NCBI GenBank assembly: GCA_028277945.1
Contig: JANQFH010000036.1
Span: 1 to 43,414 of the forward strand
DNA: 43,414 nucleotides
Direction: 5' to 3'
From: Oligoflexia bacterium
GTDB taxonomy: Bacteria; Bdellovibrionota_G; JANQFH01
Both the position numbers and the translations under genes were made by a program. How positions within the stretch are numbered: position 1 is the first letter of the stretch; each line of letters begins with the position of its first letter. The notes beneath the pieces were generated by a model. That model did no database searches. It saw nothing but the letters and a program-made list of their open reading frames with translations, and was not told where the DNA came from. Below are positions 20,060 to 28,638 of this stretch, one piece after another.

Positions 20060-20467
20060 TTACTCTTCGTCCAGCTCAGGTTTTTGCCGCAGCTGTTTTT
20101 TTTGGCTCTGGACACGTTTGTCTGCTACCATCTTTGCCTTGGCACGACGACTACGACGCTGTTTCTGTTTGCGGATGCGGTAACGCTCTTGCTCAGCCTG
20201 ACTCTTTTCGCCCTTAAGCTTGGTCTCTAATTTGTTACAGAGCAACACTCGAGCAAAATAGCGGTTGTCAGCCTGAGAACGGCTCTTCTGGCATTTGACC
20301 TCTAAGCCAGAGGGGATGTGTTTAAGCTGCACACAGCTGCTGACCTTATTGACATTTTGACCACCGTGACCCCGGCTACGGACAAACCGCTCTTCTAGAT
20401 CTTTCTCTTCAATGCCAAGTGCCTGCATGCGTTTTTGCAAGGCACGCCGTTTTTCTTCTCCAACCAT
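20060..20467 (-). CDS. GGQ-domain ribosome-rescue factor, MTRFR/C12orf65-like
   Basis: 135 aa. A release-factor GGQ loop (RGHGGQNVNKVSSCVQLKHI, about residues 32-51) is followed by PSGLEVKCQKSRSQADNRYFA and a Lys/Arg-rich tail. Codon-recognition domains are missing. The LKHIPSG-VKC-RS-NR signature is closer to the mitochondrial rescue factor MTRFR (C12orf65) than to ArfB/YaeJ. Such proteins hydrolyse peptidyl-tRNA on stalled or split large subunits. It is divergent from the GNAT gene with 25 nt between start codons. Confidence 0.88.
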   Translation of the reverse strand: MVGEEKRRALQKRMQALGIEEKDLEERFVRSRGHGGQNVNKVSSCVQLKHIPSGLEVKCQKSRSQADNRYFARVLLCNKLETKLKGEKSQAEQERYRIRKQKQRRSRRAKAKMVADKRVQSQKKQLRQKPELDEE

Positions 20468-20492
20468 TTTATCTATGATATCGCGATTACCT

Positions 20493-21014
20493 ATGAACAG
20501 CTATGCCAAAATTGTCCTGGAAACCAATAGACTGTTGTTGCGAGAATGGCAGCTGCAAGACGCTGCTGCGGCGTTGCAAATTTACGGTGATCCAGAAGTC
20601 ATGTCATGGTTGGGTCAACAGCCACACAGTAGCACCGCGGATACACAGGCGATGATCCAAAAGATTATCGCTAGATCAGCCAAAGACAAGCTTGGCATGT
20701 GGGCAATCATTGAAAAAAATAGCGGCAAGCTTATCGGTCAAGGCGGTCTAAAGTTTTTGGCTAATGGTCCCGAGATTGAGGTAGGCTACCATCTTGGCCG
20801 CAGCCATTGGGGTAAAGGCTATGCGACTGAAGTGGCTGTGGCGAGTGTACATCACGGCTTTGAGCAACTTGGGCTGCAACGTATTGTTGGTGTCACCACA
20901 CCGGATAACCTGGCTTCACAACGAGTCTTGGAGAAAGCCGGATTGCAATACCAGGGTATGCGTTATTACTACAATCACTACTTGCGCTACTATACGATTA
21001 CTAAAGCACCCTAG
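20493..21014 (+). CDS. GNAT-family N-acetyltransferase (RimJ/RimL type)
   Basis: 173 aa from ATG 20493. LETNRLLLREWQLQDAAAAL, GYHLGRSHWGKGYATEVAVA (acetyl-CoA P-loop region) and TTPDNLASQRVLEKAGLQYQG are standard for RimJ/RimL-like acetyltransferases. The target is unknown. An upstream in-frame start at 20412 would run into the divergent rescue-factor gene and add no family sequence, so it is rejected. EamA starts on the base right after the stop codon. Confidence 0.9.
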   Translation: MNSYAKIVLETNRLLLREWQLQDAAAALQIYGDPEVMSWLGQQPHSSTADTQAMIQKIIARSAKDKLGMWAIIEKNSGKLIGQGGLKFLANGPEIEVGYHLGRSHWGKGYATEVAVASVHHGFEQLGLQRIVGVTTPDNLASQRVLEKAGLQYQGMRYYYNHYLRYYTITKAP

Positions 21015-21863
21015 ATGGAACCATTAGCGCTTTTTCTCGTTTTATCAGGGTCGCTACTCCATGTCGGCTGGAATCTCCTAACAAAAGCTGCAGAGGACAA
21101 ACTCGCCTTCCTCTGGTTGATGATGTTGCCGCTAGCCATAGTGGCGGTTTTCTTTCTCTACCCTTACTTCATTGGCGAGCGCCAAGCGCCACCAGTTGCC
21201 TGGGTCTGCCTCATCGTTAGTGCAGTCGTACACAGCTTCTACTTTTGGAGTCTAGCAAACGCCTATCGGTTTGCCGACCTCAGCCTAGTCTACCCCTACA
21301 GTCGAGGTATTGGCGCCCTTGTAGCTACCAGCATGGGTATTTTCTTTTTACATGAGTTGCCATCGCTGCTTGGATGGCTAGGTATTGCTTTAACATTAAC
21401 TGCTAACTTTTTCGAGCCGCTGTTCCACCGCCGACAGAGCAGCAACCGCCATCGTTTAGGTCTTTTCTTTACCATGGCTACAGGGTTAGCTATTGCCATC
21501 TATCTCTGTGTCGACAAGGTCGGGGTTACCTACATGCCAGTATCCATCTATCTGTCGGGAAAGTTTTTTGGCATCGTATTGCTGCTAGCACCCACCATGC
21601 TCCAGCGGCGTCGCTCTTTTACCTTTTGGATAGCATCGCCAAAACAGTTGGTCCTTGGTAGCCTCTGTTTAGCCTCAGCCTCCGGAGCAGTGCTAGCTGC
21701 CATGGCTTTGGCGCCGTTGAGCTATGTTGTAGCAGCGCGTGCCAGCGGCATCATGATAAGTGGCTTTGTCGGCATGCTGTTCTTGCAAGAGAGGCTCTCC
21801 GCAAGCAGATGGACTGCCATAGCAATGATTACCGTGGGTACTGTGTTCCTTGCCATAGCCTAG
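21015..21863 (+). CDS. EamA/DMT-family transporter
   Basis: 282 aa with about ten hydrophobic segments and the internal duplication of drug/metabolite exporters (LSLVYPYSRGIGAL and LSYVVAARASGIMISGFVG at matching places in the two halves). Substrate unknown. It begins directly after the GNAT stop codon and is probably translationally coupled to it. Confidence 0.88.
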   Translation: MEPLALFLVLSGSLLHVGWNLLTKAAEDKLAFLWLMMLPLAIVAVFFLYPYFIGERQAPPVAWVCLIVSAVVHSFYFWSLANAYRFADLSLVYPYSRGIGALVATSMGIFFLHELPSLLGWLGIALTLTANFFEPLFHRRQSSNRHRLGLFFTMATGLAIAIYLCVDKVGVTYMPVSIYLSGKFFGIVLLLAPTMLQRRRSFTFWIASPKQLVLGSLCLASASGAVLAAMALAPLSYVVAARASGIMISGFVGMLFLQERLSASRWTAIAMITVGTVFLAIA

Positions 21864-21960
21864 CTAAGAGCGCTTCCTGTGACTTTACTTTTAGGCATAG
21901 GCTGTGGTATGCAAGATGCCCTGTTTTTTGGTGACCGAGTCACAGTGAGGAAGAGCAAGT

Positions 21961-22179
21961 TTGGCTAGAGACGATTTAGTACAACTTGAAGGCGAGGTCT
22001 GTGACGCCACCGGTGGTGGCATCTATAAGATTTTGCTAGAAAATGGCGTTACCATATCGGCAAAGCTGTGTGGTCGCATGAAGCGCTTCAAAATCCGCGT
22101 TATTGTCGGAGACAAGGTAACCGTTGGTGTCTCCCCTTACGACCTCACCCACGGCCTCATCACCCACCGCCATAAATAA
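21961..22179 (+). CDS. infA: Translation initiation factor IF-1, TTG start
   Basis: 72 aa, the full IF-1 length. An S1/OB fold with LEGEVCDATGGGIYKILLENG, GRMKRFKIRVIVGDKVTV and the family ending SPYDLTHGLITHR. IF-1 binds the 30S A site with IF-2 and IF-3. Sequence is divergent in the first half, where the usual LPNAMFRVELENG is DATGGGIYKILLENG. The start is TTG, supported by GAGGAAGAG just upstream and by the alignment of MARDDLVQLEG with MAKEDVIEVEG. It could be a second, specialised IF-1. Convergent with rtcB, 2 nt apart. Confidence 0.88.
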   Translation: MARDDLVQLEGEVCDATGGGIYKILLENGVTISAKLCGRMKRFKIRVIVGDKVTVGVSPYDLTHGLITHRHK

Positions 22180-22181
22180 TT

Positions 22182-23627
22182 TTATCCTTTTATAACCCCA
22201 ATGGGGCGCAGGCGGGCGACCTTTTTGCTAATTCCTGCACCCTCCACCACATCGACAACGTTGGCAACGTCTTTGTAAGCCTCGGGAATCTCCTCCTTGA
22301 GTGTTCGCACACCTGCAGAACGCACATAAATGCCTTGATCCTCCAACTCACGGACAATGGCTCGCCCCTGTGCCACTTTGCTAGCCTTTTTGCGACTGAG
22401 CAATCGTCCCGCTCCATGGCAACTACTGGCAAAAGTCTCATCAAAAGCCTTCTGGGTGCCCACGAGTACAAAGGAGTAACGGCCCATATCTCCAGGAATG
22501 AGCACCGGTTGTCCTACTTCCCTGTACGCCGCTGGCGTTTGTGGATGCTGCGGTGGAAAGGCACGGGTAGCGCCTTTGCGGTGTACGAGCACGCTGCTCT
22601 CTTTGCCGTTGACTCGATGGTTTTCAAAGGTAGCGATATTGTGGCACACATCATAGACCACTCTGAGATTGATCTTCGCTGGACCGCGGTGCAGAATTTC
22701 CTCAAAGCTCTGCCGTACCCAATGCGTTATTAGTTGTCGATTGCCAAAGGCGTAATTTGCAGCACACGCCATGGCTTTGAGATAGTCCTGACCTTCCTTG
22801 GAATCAATCGGTGCACAACAGAGCTGGCGGTCCGGAAGGTCAATGCCATACTTCTGTGAAGCGCGTAGCATGGTGGCCAAGGCATCGTCACAGGTTTGGT
22901 GACCAAAACCGCGCGAGCCGCAGTGAATCGACACAGTAATCTGTTCTGGAAAGAGATCGAGTGCATGGGCTATTGCTGTATCGTAGATCTCATCTACATA
23001 CTGCACTTCAAGAAAGTGGTTTCCCGAGCCAAGCGAGCCTAATTGGTTTCTACCTCGCTCTTTCGCGCGAGTGCTAATTCTGCTTGAATCGGCACCTGGG
23101 ATACAGCCTGACTTCTCAATGTGCTCAAGATCATCGCCATCACCATACCCCTGTTGCACTACCCATGCCGCACCCAAGGTAAGCAGTTTGTCGTAATCTT
23201 TCTCACTAAGGCGAAAGTCACGCCGATGCGCACCAACGCCGGTCGGTACAGTGTCAAAGAGTCGGTTGACCAACTGTGGTAGCTTTGACCGCAGCTCTTT
23301 GCGGCTAAGATCCGACCGTAGCAAGCGCACACCACAGTTGATGTCGTAGCCAACTCCACCCGGAGAGACCACTCCACCCTGCTCAGCATCAAAAGCAGCC
23401 ACGCCACCAATGGGAAAACCGTAACCCCAGTGGATATCCGGCATGGCAAAGGAGGCCCCGACAATACCTGGCAGGTGGGCGACATTGGCAACTTGGGTGA
23501 TGGCTTTGTCTTCCTTGAGTGCCGCCATGATCTGCGCATTGGCAAAGATACGGCCATCAACACGCATCTTTCCTTGGCGTGGGATGCGATAGCAGAAGTC
23601 GTTGATCTGTTGTATGGATAGCCCCAT
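22182..23627 (-). CDS. rtcB: RNA-splicing ligase RtcB
   Basis: 481 aa. All key residues are present: DINCGVR (metal Cys), GSGNHFLE, SIHCGSRG and DVCHNIA (metal His residues), and SCHGAGRLLSR, whose His is guanylylated. RtcB seals 2',3'-cyclic phosphate or 3'-phosphate RNA ends to 5'-OH ends with GTP and Mn2+, repairing cut tRNAs or rRNAs. The archease cofactor gene ends 6 nt before its start, so the two form an RNA-repair pair. Confidence 0.97.
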   Translation of the reverse strand: MGLSIQQINDFCYRIPRQGKMRVDGRIFANAQIMAALKEDKAITQVANVAHLPGIVGASFAMPDIHWGYGFPIGGVAAFDAEQGGVVSPGGVGYDINCGVRLLRSDLSRKELRSKLPQLVNRLFDTVPTGVGAHRRDFRLSEKDYDKLLTLGAAWVVQQGYGDGDDLEHIEKSGCIPGADSSRISTRAKERGRNQLGSLGSGNHFLEVQYVDEIYDTAIAHALDLFPEQITVSIHCGSRGFGHQTCDDALATMLRASQKYGIDLPDRQLCCAPIDSKEGQDYLKAMACAANYAFGNRQLITHWVRQSFEEILHRGPAKINLRVVYDVCHNIATFENHRVNGKESSVLVHRKGATRAFPPQHPQTPAAYREVGQPVLIPGDMGRYSFVLVGTQKAFDETFASSCHGAGRLLSRKKASKVAQGRAIVRELEDQGIYVRSAGVRTLKEEIPEAYKDVANVVDVVEGAGISKKVARLRPIGVIKG

Positions 23628-23633
23628 AGAACC

Positions 23634-24050
23634 CTATATATCGAAGATCACCCTGGCCTGCCAACCATCTTTCACCTGCTGGACTTTAAGGTCATGGTAG
23701 GTCACAGCTTTGATCTGCCGCCGTATCTGGTGTCGCTTTGGATCAAAGCGCTCACCGCCAACGTGCGCCTGTAACTGCCTGGCATCAAGCGCAATGATAG
23801 CAAATTCACAAAAGAGCATATTGTGAACCTCATGCCAGTAGAGCAATTCGGTTAACCAGCGTACTAACAGCTCTTCATAGTCAGATGCAGATACCGTGAT
23901 TGTTTCAACCTCCCTGGCTGACACCGTTGTTATATCGACCACAGTAGCAAAGAAACCCAGTGCCGCATTGACAAACAGCTCATTAATAGAAGCGGCAAAC
24001 ACCTCAATACCGGTGTCGGCTGTGTGGTCGAGCTCTCGGTACTGTTGCAT
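23634..24050 (-). CDS. Archease, activator of RtcB
   Basis: 138 aa. The family start YRELDHTADTGIEVFA and the C-terminal VIFDI, both with conserved metal-binding Asp, are intact; EELLVRWLTELLYWHEVHNMLF matches the central block. Archease speeds RtcB guanylylation and permits multiple turnover. Located immediately upstream of rtcB. Confidence 0.95.
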   Translation of the reverse strand: MQQYRELDHTADTGIEVFAASINELFVNAALGFFATVVDITTVSAREVETITVSASDYEELLVRWLTELLYWHEVHNMLFCEFAIIALDARQLQAHVGGERFDPKRHQIRRQIKAVTYHDLKVQQVKDGWQARVIFDI

Positions 24051-24071
24051 GGTATTTGTGGTAACGGGTCT

Positions 24072-24230
24072 CTAGTCGCTGATTTGCTTCTCGGTGTGGG
24101 CAAAGTGCAGAAACGCTGCAAGAGGCTCTTTAAAAGTTGGCAGCAAGCCTAGATGAAATGGCAACGCCAGCAAGAGCCCCGCTGCCATGCCAAGAAGAAT
24201 CTGCCAATGTAGTGCTATTCCCTTTTCCAT
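24072..24230 (-). CDS. Small membrane ORF, possibly the N-terminal remnant of a DAACS symporter
   Basis: 52 aa. LHWQILLGMAAGLLLALPFH forms one membrane helix and resembles the first segment of dicarboxylate/amino-acid:cation symporters (GltP type); the remaining ten or so segments are absent. It lies 12 nt after the cupin stop and 21 nt before archease, so it is co-directional and likely co-transcribed. It is either a truncated gene remnant or a small membrane protein of its own. Ribosome site weak (GGACGAG). Confidence 0.45.
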   Translation of the reverse strand: MEKGIALHWQILLGMAAGLLLALPFHLGLLPTFKEPLAAFLHFAHTEKQISD

Positions 24231-24242
24231 TAGCTCGTCCAA

Positions 24243-24593
24243 TTAGGGGACTCGACCAAAGTCATCCTGCAGTCGCTCAATGTCATCCTCACCAAAGTAG
24301 TCACCATGCTGCACTTCTATGAAGACGACATCTTCCTTACCTACATTAGCAATGCGGTGGCTAGCGCCACAGGGTATGTCAATAGAATCGCCTGGCCGCA
24401 ATTGATGCTCCTCTTCGTTGCAGGTTACCGTTGCCTCACCTTGAAGAACAAACCAGTGCTCGCTGCGCTGCCGATGTCGTTGCAGTGAGAGGCGTTTACC
24501 TGAAAAAATCGTAATCCGTTTTACTTTGTGATCGGCGGCGTCGGCAAGAACCTCGAAAAACCCCCATGGTCGCCGGTCTTGTACCTGCCTCAT
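24243..24593 (-). CDS. Stand-alone cupin of the mannose-6-phosphate isomerase type II family
   Basis: 116 aa. RRPWGFFEVL, KRLSLQRHRQRSEHWFVLQGEATVT and GDSIDIPCGASHRIANVG match the C-terminal cupin of AlgA/ManC-type bifunctional enzymes, including the metal ligands HxH...E and the later His. Without the nucleotidyltransferase domain it may isomerise mannose or another sugar phosphate, or act in sugar-nucleotide metabolism. Part of the minus-strand run leading to rtcB. Confidence 0.88.
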   Translation of the reverse strand: MRQVQDRRPWGFFEVLADAADHKVKRITIFSGKRLSLQRHRQRSEHWFVLQGEATVTCNEEEHQLRPGDSIDIPCGASHRIANVGKEDVVFIEVQHGDYFGEDDIERLQDDFGRVP

Positions 24594-24634
24594 GTCTCTA
24601 CTTACCCCGATTCATCTCTGAATACAAATGGCCC

Positions 24635-25528
24635 CTATCGAACCTTTGACGCAGGCGTGTAAAACGCCAGCGTCATGGCTGCGATGATCAAACCAGCTCC
24701 TAACCAAGCCGAGCCAATCAACACCTCTCCCAAAACCAGATAGCTGATCAACGCGCCCATAACCGGCTGTAAATACAACGTGAGTGCGATGGTATTAGCA
24801 GGTAGACGCTTTAGAACAAAAAACCATGCGGTATAGCCAAAGGCCGAACAGAGCACAGCAAGATAAAAAAGCGCTGCCCAGGTTTGCACACTCAGCGAAT
24901 GATCGACAAAAAACTGCAAATGGTGCCAATTGAGCACAGCAAAACAGAGAAAACCAGCAGCAAAACCATAAGTGGACACGGTCAACGGAGGATAGCGTCT
25001 TGATAGAGCCCGGCCAAATACTGTGTGGCTGCCCTCACAAAAGAGTGAGAGGATAAAGAGAGAATTGCCTAGCAGCCGAAGTGGAGTAAAGTGTCCAGCC
25101 TGCATATTCCAAATACCAGAGAGCAAGAGTACGCCAGGTATGGCAATGACTATCGACAGCCCCTTCCTCAGATCTAGTCTCTCCTTGAGGATGAAAAATG
25201 CCAGCAGTGCTGTAGTCAAAGGCTCAAGGCTGACGAGAATGGATATGTCGATGGCTTGCGAGTAATCAATGCCACGAAAAGCGAGCGTGGGCGAGAGTAC
25301 AAATACAATAATACCAAGTAAGACAATCCACTTAATGTCGCGGCGAGCAATAGCCGCATGTCGATTGAGTGCTGTGGTAATGGCAAGCAACAGGAGTGCC
25401 GCGCTGCCATAGCGCAGTAAAATCAACAGCTCAATGGGCAGTTCGCGCAGCGCGATTTTGATTGCCGTATAGGAGCCTGCCCAGAGCGTCTGCAGGAAAA
25501 CGAGGAGCACAACATCAGCAAGTCTCAT
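24635..25528 (-). CDS. EamA/DMT-family transporter
   Basis: 297 aa with ten predicted membrane helices and two EamA repeats (LWAGSYTAIKIALRELPIE; second repeat from about residue 150, ending VLGEVLIGSAWLGAGLIIAA). Substrate unknown. It begins 19 nt after queF on the same strand. Unlike the EamA protein at 21015-21863, it has a charged loop KERLDLRKG in the first half. Confidence 0.88.
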   Translation of the reverse strand: MRLADVVLLVFLQTLWAGSYTAIKIALRELPIELLILLRYGSAALLLLAITTALNRHAAIARRDIKWIVLLGIIVFVLSPTLAFRGIDYSQAIDISILVSLEPLTTALLAFFILKERLDLRKGLSIVIAIPGVLLLSGIWNMQAGHFTPLRLLGNSLFILSLFCEGSHTVFGRALSRRYPPLTVSTYGFAAGFLCFAVLNWHHLQFFVDHSLSVQTWAALFYLAVLCSAFGYTAWFFVLKRLPANTIALTLYLQPVMGALISYLVLGEVLIGSAWLGAGLIIAAMTLAFYTPASKVR

Positions 25529-25547
25529 GGGCTTACCGGCAAACCAC

Positions 25548-25922
25548 TTACGGATGCTTGCACTGAACTACGGTATGGATACCACCACGAATTTTGAAAT
25601 CGGCCTCTACCTCGAGCTTACGTGGTTGCAACAAAGCCACCACATCCTCAAGGATCTGATTGGTGACAGCCTCATGAAAGGCGCCTTTATCACGATAGGA
25701 CCAGAGGTAAAACTTGAGGCTTTTGAGCTCAACGCAGTATTTGTCCGGCACATAACGAATTCTAATAGTGGCAAAATCAGGCTGGTTGGTCAGTGGACAG
25801 AGACAGGTAAACTCCTCACATGCAAAAGATACCCAGTAGTCTCGCTGTGGGTGCGGGTTTTCAAAACGCTCCAGTGCTTTCGAGGGTTGTTTTTTCTCTC
25901 GCGGTGAGAGCTGGGTCTGCAT
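25548..25922 (-). CDS. queF: NADPH-dependent preQ0 reductase QueF (short type)
   Basis: 124 aa. [19 protein letters not shown] contains the catalytic Cys, and [20 protein letters not shown] the substrate and NADPH residues. It reduces the nitrile of preQ0 to preQ1 for queuosine modification of tRNA. The family motif FTSLCPxTGQPDF here has Cys for Ser and Asn for Gly. AAGGAAGG lies 7 nt before ATG 25922, which is preferred to a GTG three bases upstream. Located between queC and eamA. Confidence 0.93.
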   Translation of the reverse strand: MQTQLSPREKKQPSKALERFENPHPQRDYWVSFACEEFTCLCPLTNQPDFATIRIRYVPDKYCVELKSLKFYLWSYRDKGAFHEAVTNQILEDVVALLQPRKLEVEADFKIRGGIHTVVQCKHP

Positions 25923-25953
25923 CACTAGTCCTTCCTTTAGTTTCGTTCTTAGA

Positions 25954-26637
25954 TTAGACGGGTTGGAGGATATCTTCTACACCAGCATCTGCAAAGCCTT
26001 TTTGTCGCAATCGGCAGCTATCACAGCGGCCGCACGGCTGACCTTGTGGGCTAGGGTTGTAGCATGATCGCGTCAGGGCGGTATTAACCCCAAGCTCTCT
26101 TGCTTTGCGGACAATCTCCGACTTAGACAAATGGATCAATGGTGTGTGGATGTGCCAGCCATTACCGGCAACACCCTGTTTGGTTCCCAACTGTGCCATT
26201 TTCCTATAAGCGGCGAAGAATTCAGGGCGGCAATCGGGATAGCCAGAATAATCGATACTGTTGGCACCCATAAAAATGTCGTTGGCATGGATACTCTCAG
26301 CATAACCAAGAGCGAGACTCAAAAAGATGATATTTCGTGCCGGCACGTAGGTGGAAGGGATTTCATTCAGTGAATTCAGTGGACGATCTATGGGTATCTT
26401 CCCTCGTCCGGTTAGACTGGAGACCACGAGCTCTCGCAAAGGCACTGTCTGGATACGATGATGAACCCCGGTCTGGCGGGCGATCTCTTTTGCAGCGTCA
26501 ATCTCATGATGATGTTGCTGACCATAGTCAAACGTCAGGCAGTAAGGATTGAAACCTTTGTCTATAGCGATGGCCAAACAGGTCGCAGAATCTAGCCCCC
26601 CGCTTAGAAGGATAACTGCCTTAGGTTTCAAGCTCAT
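25954..26637 (-). CDS. queC: 7-cyano-7-deazaguanine (preQ0) synthase QueC
   Basis: 227 aa from ATG 26637. The ATP PP-loop [43 protein letters not shown] and the zinc-binding CxxC cluster [14 protein letters not shown] are all present. It converts carboxy-deazaguanine to preQ0, the substrate of the adjacent QueF. queD and queE are not in the window. The start overlaps the end of the symporter gene by 17 nt; an upstream in-frame start at 26661 is possible. Confidence 0.94.
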   Translation of the reverse strand: MSLKPKAVILLSGGLDSATCLAIAIDKGFNPYCLTFDYGQQHHHEIDAAKEIARQTGVHHRIQTVPLRELVVSSLTGRGKIPIDRPLNSLNEIPSTYVPARNIIFLSLALGYAESIHANDIFMGANSIDYSGYPDCRPEFFAAYRKMAQLGTKQGVAGNGWHIHTPLIHLSKSEIVRKARELGVNTALTRSCYNPSPQGQPCGRCDSCRLRQKGFADAGVEDILQPV

Positions 26638-28018
26638 GTCGCATACGCTCAAAGTACTCATGGGTCAGCCGTTTAAGTGTTGGAAAGAGTAAGACTACAG
26701 CAATTAAATTAGGAATCGTCATAAAGGTGATTGCCATGTCTGAAAAATTCCACACCAGATCAAGACTCCAGATAGAACCCATGAACAAAAACAGACAGTA
26801 AACCAAGCGGTATGGCAGAATTGATCCCTGCCCAAAGAGATAGGTAGCAGCACGATCTCCATAGTAGGACCAACCCAACGTGGTTGAGAAGGCAAAGAGC
26901 AGTAGGCTAATAGGCACAATGTGTTTGGTAATCATCGTAAGCTGTATGGGTGCCAGGCCAGCGTTGTAAGCACTCATGGTCATGGAGACACCCTTAAGTC
27001 CTGAATCCCAACTACCGGTAAAGATAATCACCAGGGCGGTCATGGTACAGATAATCAGGGTATCGATAAGCGGGCCAACAGCAGCAACTGCACCTTCGCG
27101 CACAGCCCATTTGGTTTTGGCAGCGGCGTGGGCAATGGGTGCGGAGCCCTGTCCAGCCTCATTGGAGAATATACCCCGGGCTATTCCCCAGCGGGCGGTA
27201 ATGAGAAAGGTGGAGCCGACAAAACCACCGCTTGCCGCTGTGCCAGTAAAGGCGTCGTGGACGATCATTCTCAGTGCCGGAAGAACAAATTCCAAGTGCA
27301 GCAGGATGATGATCACGGCTCCAGCACCATACAAAAATCCCATAATCGGTACCAGCTTACTGGTAATTTGGGCGATCCGGCGTATCCCACCAATAATCAC
27401 CATAAATACCAAGATGGTTAACGTAAGGCCGGTCAACCAGTGCGGCAGATGGTAGTTCGTAAACATGGCGTCAGCTATGGAGTTAGATTGGGCCATGTTG
27501 CCCAGACCAAAAGAGACCAACACCGTGCCAGCACTAAAGAGAACAGCAAGCACCTTAGCAAAGAGCCCAAAGCGCTGTTTCAATCCACGCTCAATATAGT
27601 ACATAGGGCCACCTGATATAGAGCCGTCAGCATGAACCACCCGGTAATGGTGCGCTAGGGTACAACCGACAAACTTCGTCGCCATGCCCAAAAACCCAGT
27701 CACCCACATCCAGAAGACCGCTCCCGGACCACCCCAGTAGATGGCCAGGGCGACCCCAGCAATGTTGCCCGTACCCACAGTGGCTGAAAGCGCTGTGGTC
27801 AGAGCTCTCCAATGTGAAATCTCACCTATATCTTTAGGGTCATCAAATTTTCCTCGTATTATATCTAATGAATGCTTTAAGTTACGTATTTGAATAAATT
27901 TTAAACTAAAAGTAAAGTATATGCCCACTGGGAGGAGCAGAAGCATCAAGGCATAGCTCCCTACATAGGTATTATAAAGCCCAATCCAGTGGTTCAATGT
28001 TGTGGTAAACGAGCTCAT
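26621..28018 (-). CDS. Sodium:alanine (AGCS) symporter
   Basis: 465 aa, about eleven membrane helices. LTTALSATVGTGNIAGVALAIYWGGPGAVFWMW, MGMATKF-like and RGIFSNEAGQGSAPIAHAAA are AGCS signature blocks, with the Na+ site in the first and the amino-acid site in the second. It imports alanine or glycine with sodium. It starts 2 nt after the upstream gene and overlaps queC, so it sits in a tightly packed operon. Confidence 0.94.
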   Translation of the reverse strand: MSSFTTTLNHWIGLYNTYVGSYALMLLLLPVGIYFTFSLKFIQIRNLKHSLDIIRGKFDDPKDIGEISHWRALTTALSATVGTGNIAGVALAIYWGGPGAVFWMWVTGFLGMATKFVGCTLAHHYRVVHADGSISGGPMYYIERGLKQRFGLFAKVLAVLFSAGTVLVSFGLGNMAQSNSIADAMFTNYHLPHWLTGLTLTILVFMVIIGGIRRIAQITSKLVPIMGFLYGAGAVIIILLHLEFVLPALRMIVHDAFTGTAASGGFVGSTFLITARWGIARGIFSNEAGQGSAPIAHAAAKTKWAVREGAVAAVGPLIDTLIICTMTALVIIFTGSWDSGLKGVSMTMSAYNAGLAPIQLTMITKHIVPISLLLFAFSTTLGWSYYGDRAATYLFGQGSILPYRLVYCLFLFMGSIWSLDLVWNFSDMAITFMTIPNLIAVVLLFPTLKRLTHEYFERMRHELET

Positions 28019-28020
28019 AA

Positions 28021-28638
28021 TCAGTGCACGGCTTTATCATCTGCAGCCGAGTAACTTGGTGGCAGCAAGAGTTTCCAGCCTACCGGTAATTTAATCATGG
28101 CACCAATATCCAATTCTGTTGTCCCTGCGGACTGTTGAAGTCGCAACCAAGCCGTGGGAACCAACGTCGCTACTGGCTTATTCGCAACATCATATATCAG
28201 CTTTTCTTCTGCGAACCTAACATTCACAAGCTCACCTTGCCTATCAACAAACAAAGCATGCATCTTTTCAAATGCCTGCCGCTGTTGCATCTCAACAACT
28301 TGCTGTTTGATATTATGCGCCTCATCGTTGGTAAAAAACTTGTCGATTTCCGCATGATTGATGAAGGCTCCTTGATAGGCACTAAAATTACCAAAGCGTA
28401 GCGCATCATAGACAGTATGCCCGAGTGCCTCAGCAGAACTCTTGCCACGTAGAACGGTCTCAAGCGCCTTGGCCATGGCATAACCAGATGGAGATACCGT
28501 AGCCGGAGAACTGCCTTTATTGCGCCGCTTAAACAGGACAATTAACAAAAGCACTCCAAGCAAAAGCAGGCCAACAAAACCGCCCATGAGGATGAGGGGT
28601 TTGAATCGAGCTGGATCTGCCAGCAGAGCCTTTAACAT
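28021..28638 (-). CDS. Single-pass membrane protein of unknown function
   Basis: 205 aa from ATG 28638. One membrane helix (about residues 13-37, MGGFVGLLLLGVLLLIVLF) is followed by RRNKG and a cytoplasmic domain of about 165 residues, rich in Ala/Lys/Glu. No family recognised. The start codon overlaps the marC stop as TAATG, so translation is probably coupled. A longer frame running back to 28824 only overlaps marC and is rejected. Confidence 0.8.
   Translation of the reverse strand: MLKALLADPARFKPLILMGGFVGLLLLGVLLLIVLFKRRNKGSSPATVSPSGYAMAKALETVLRGKSSAEALGHTVYDALRFGNFSAYQGAFINHAEIDKFFTNDEAHNIKQQVVEMQQRQAFEKMHALFVDRQGELVNVRFAEEKLIYDVANKPVATLVPTAWLRLQQSAGTTELDIGAMIKLPVGWKLLLPPSYSAADDKAVH

Noticed and set aside
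20060-23627. An rtcB-prfH 16S-repair module
   Set aside because: The GGQ protein is short and MTRFR-like, is on the same strand as rtcB but separated from it by three plus-strand genes, and is not adjacent as prfH-rtcB pairs are.
25923-25953. PreQ1 riboswitch before queF or queC
   Set aside because: Only about 30 nt precede queF and queC starts inside the symporter gene; no preQ1 aptamer pattern is seen.
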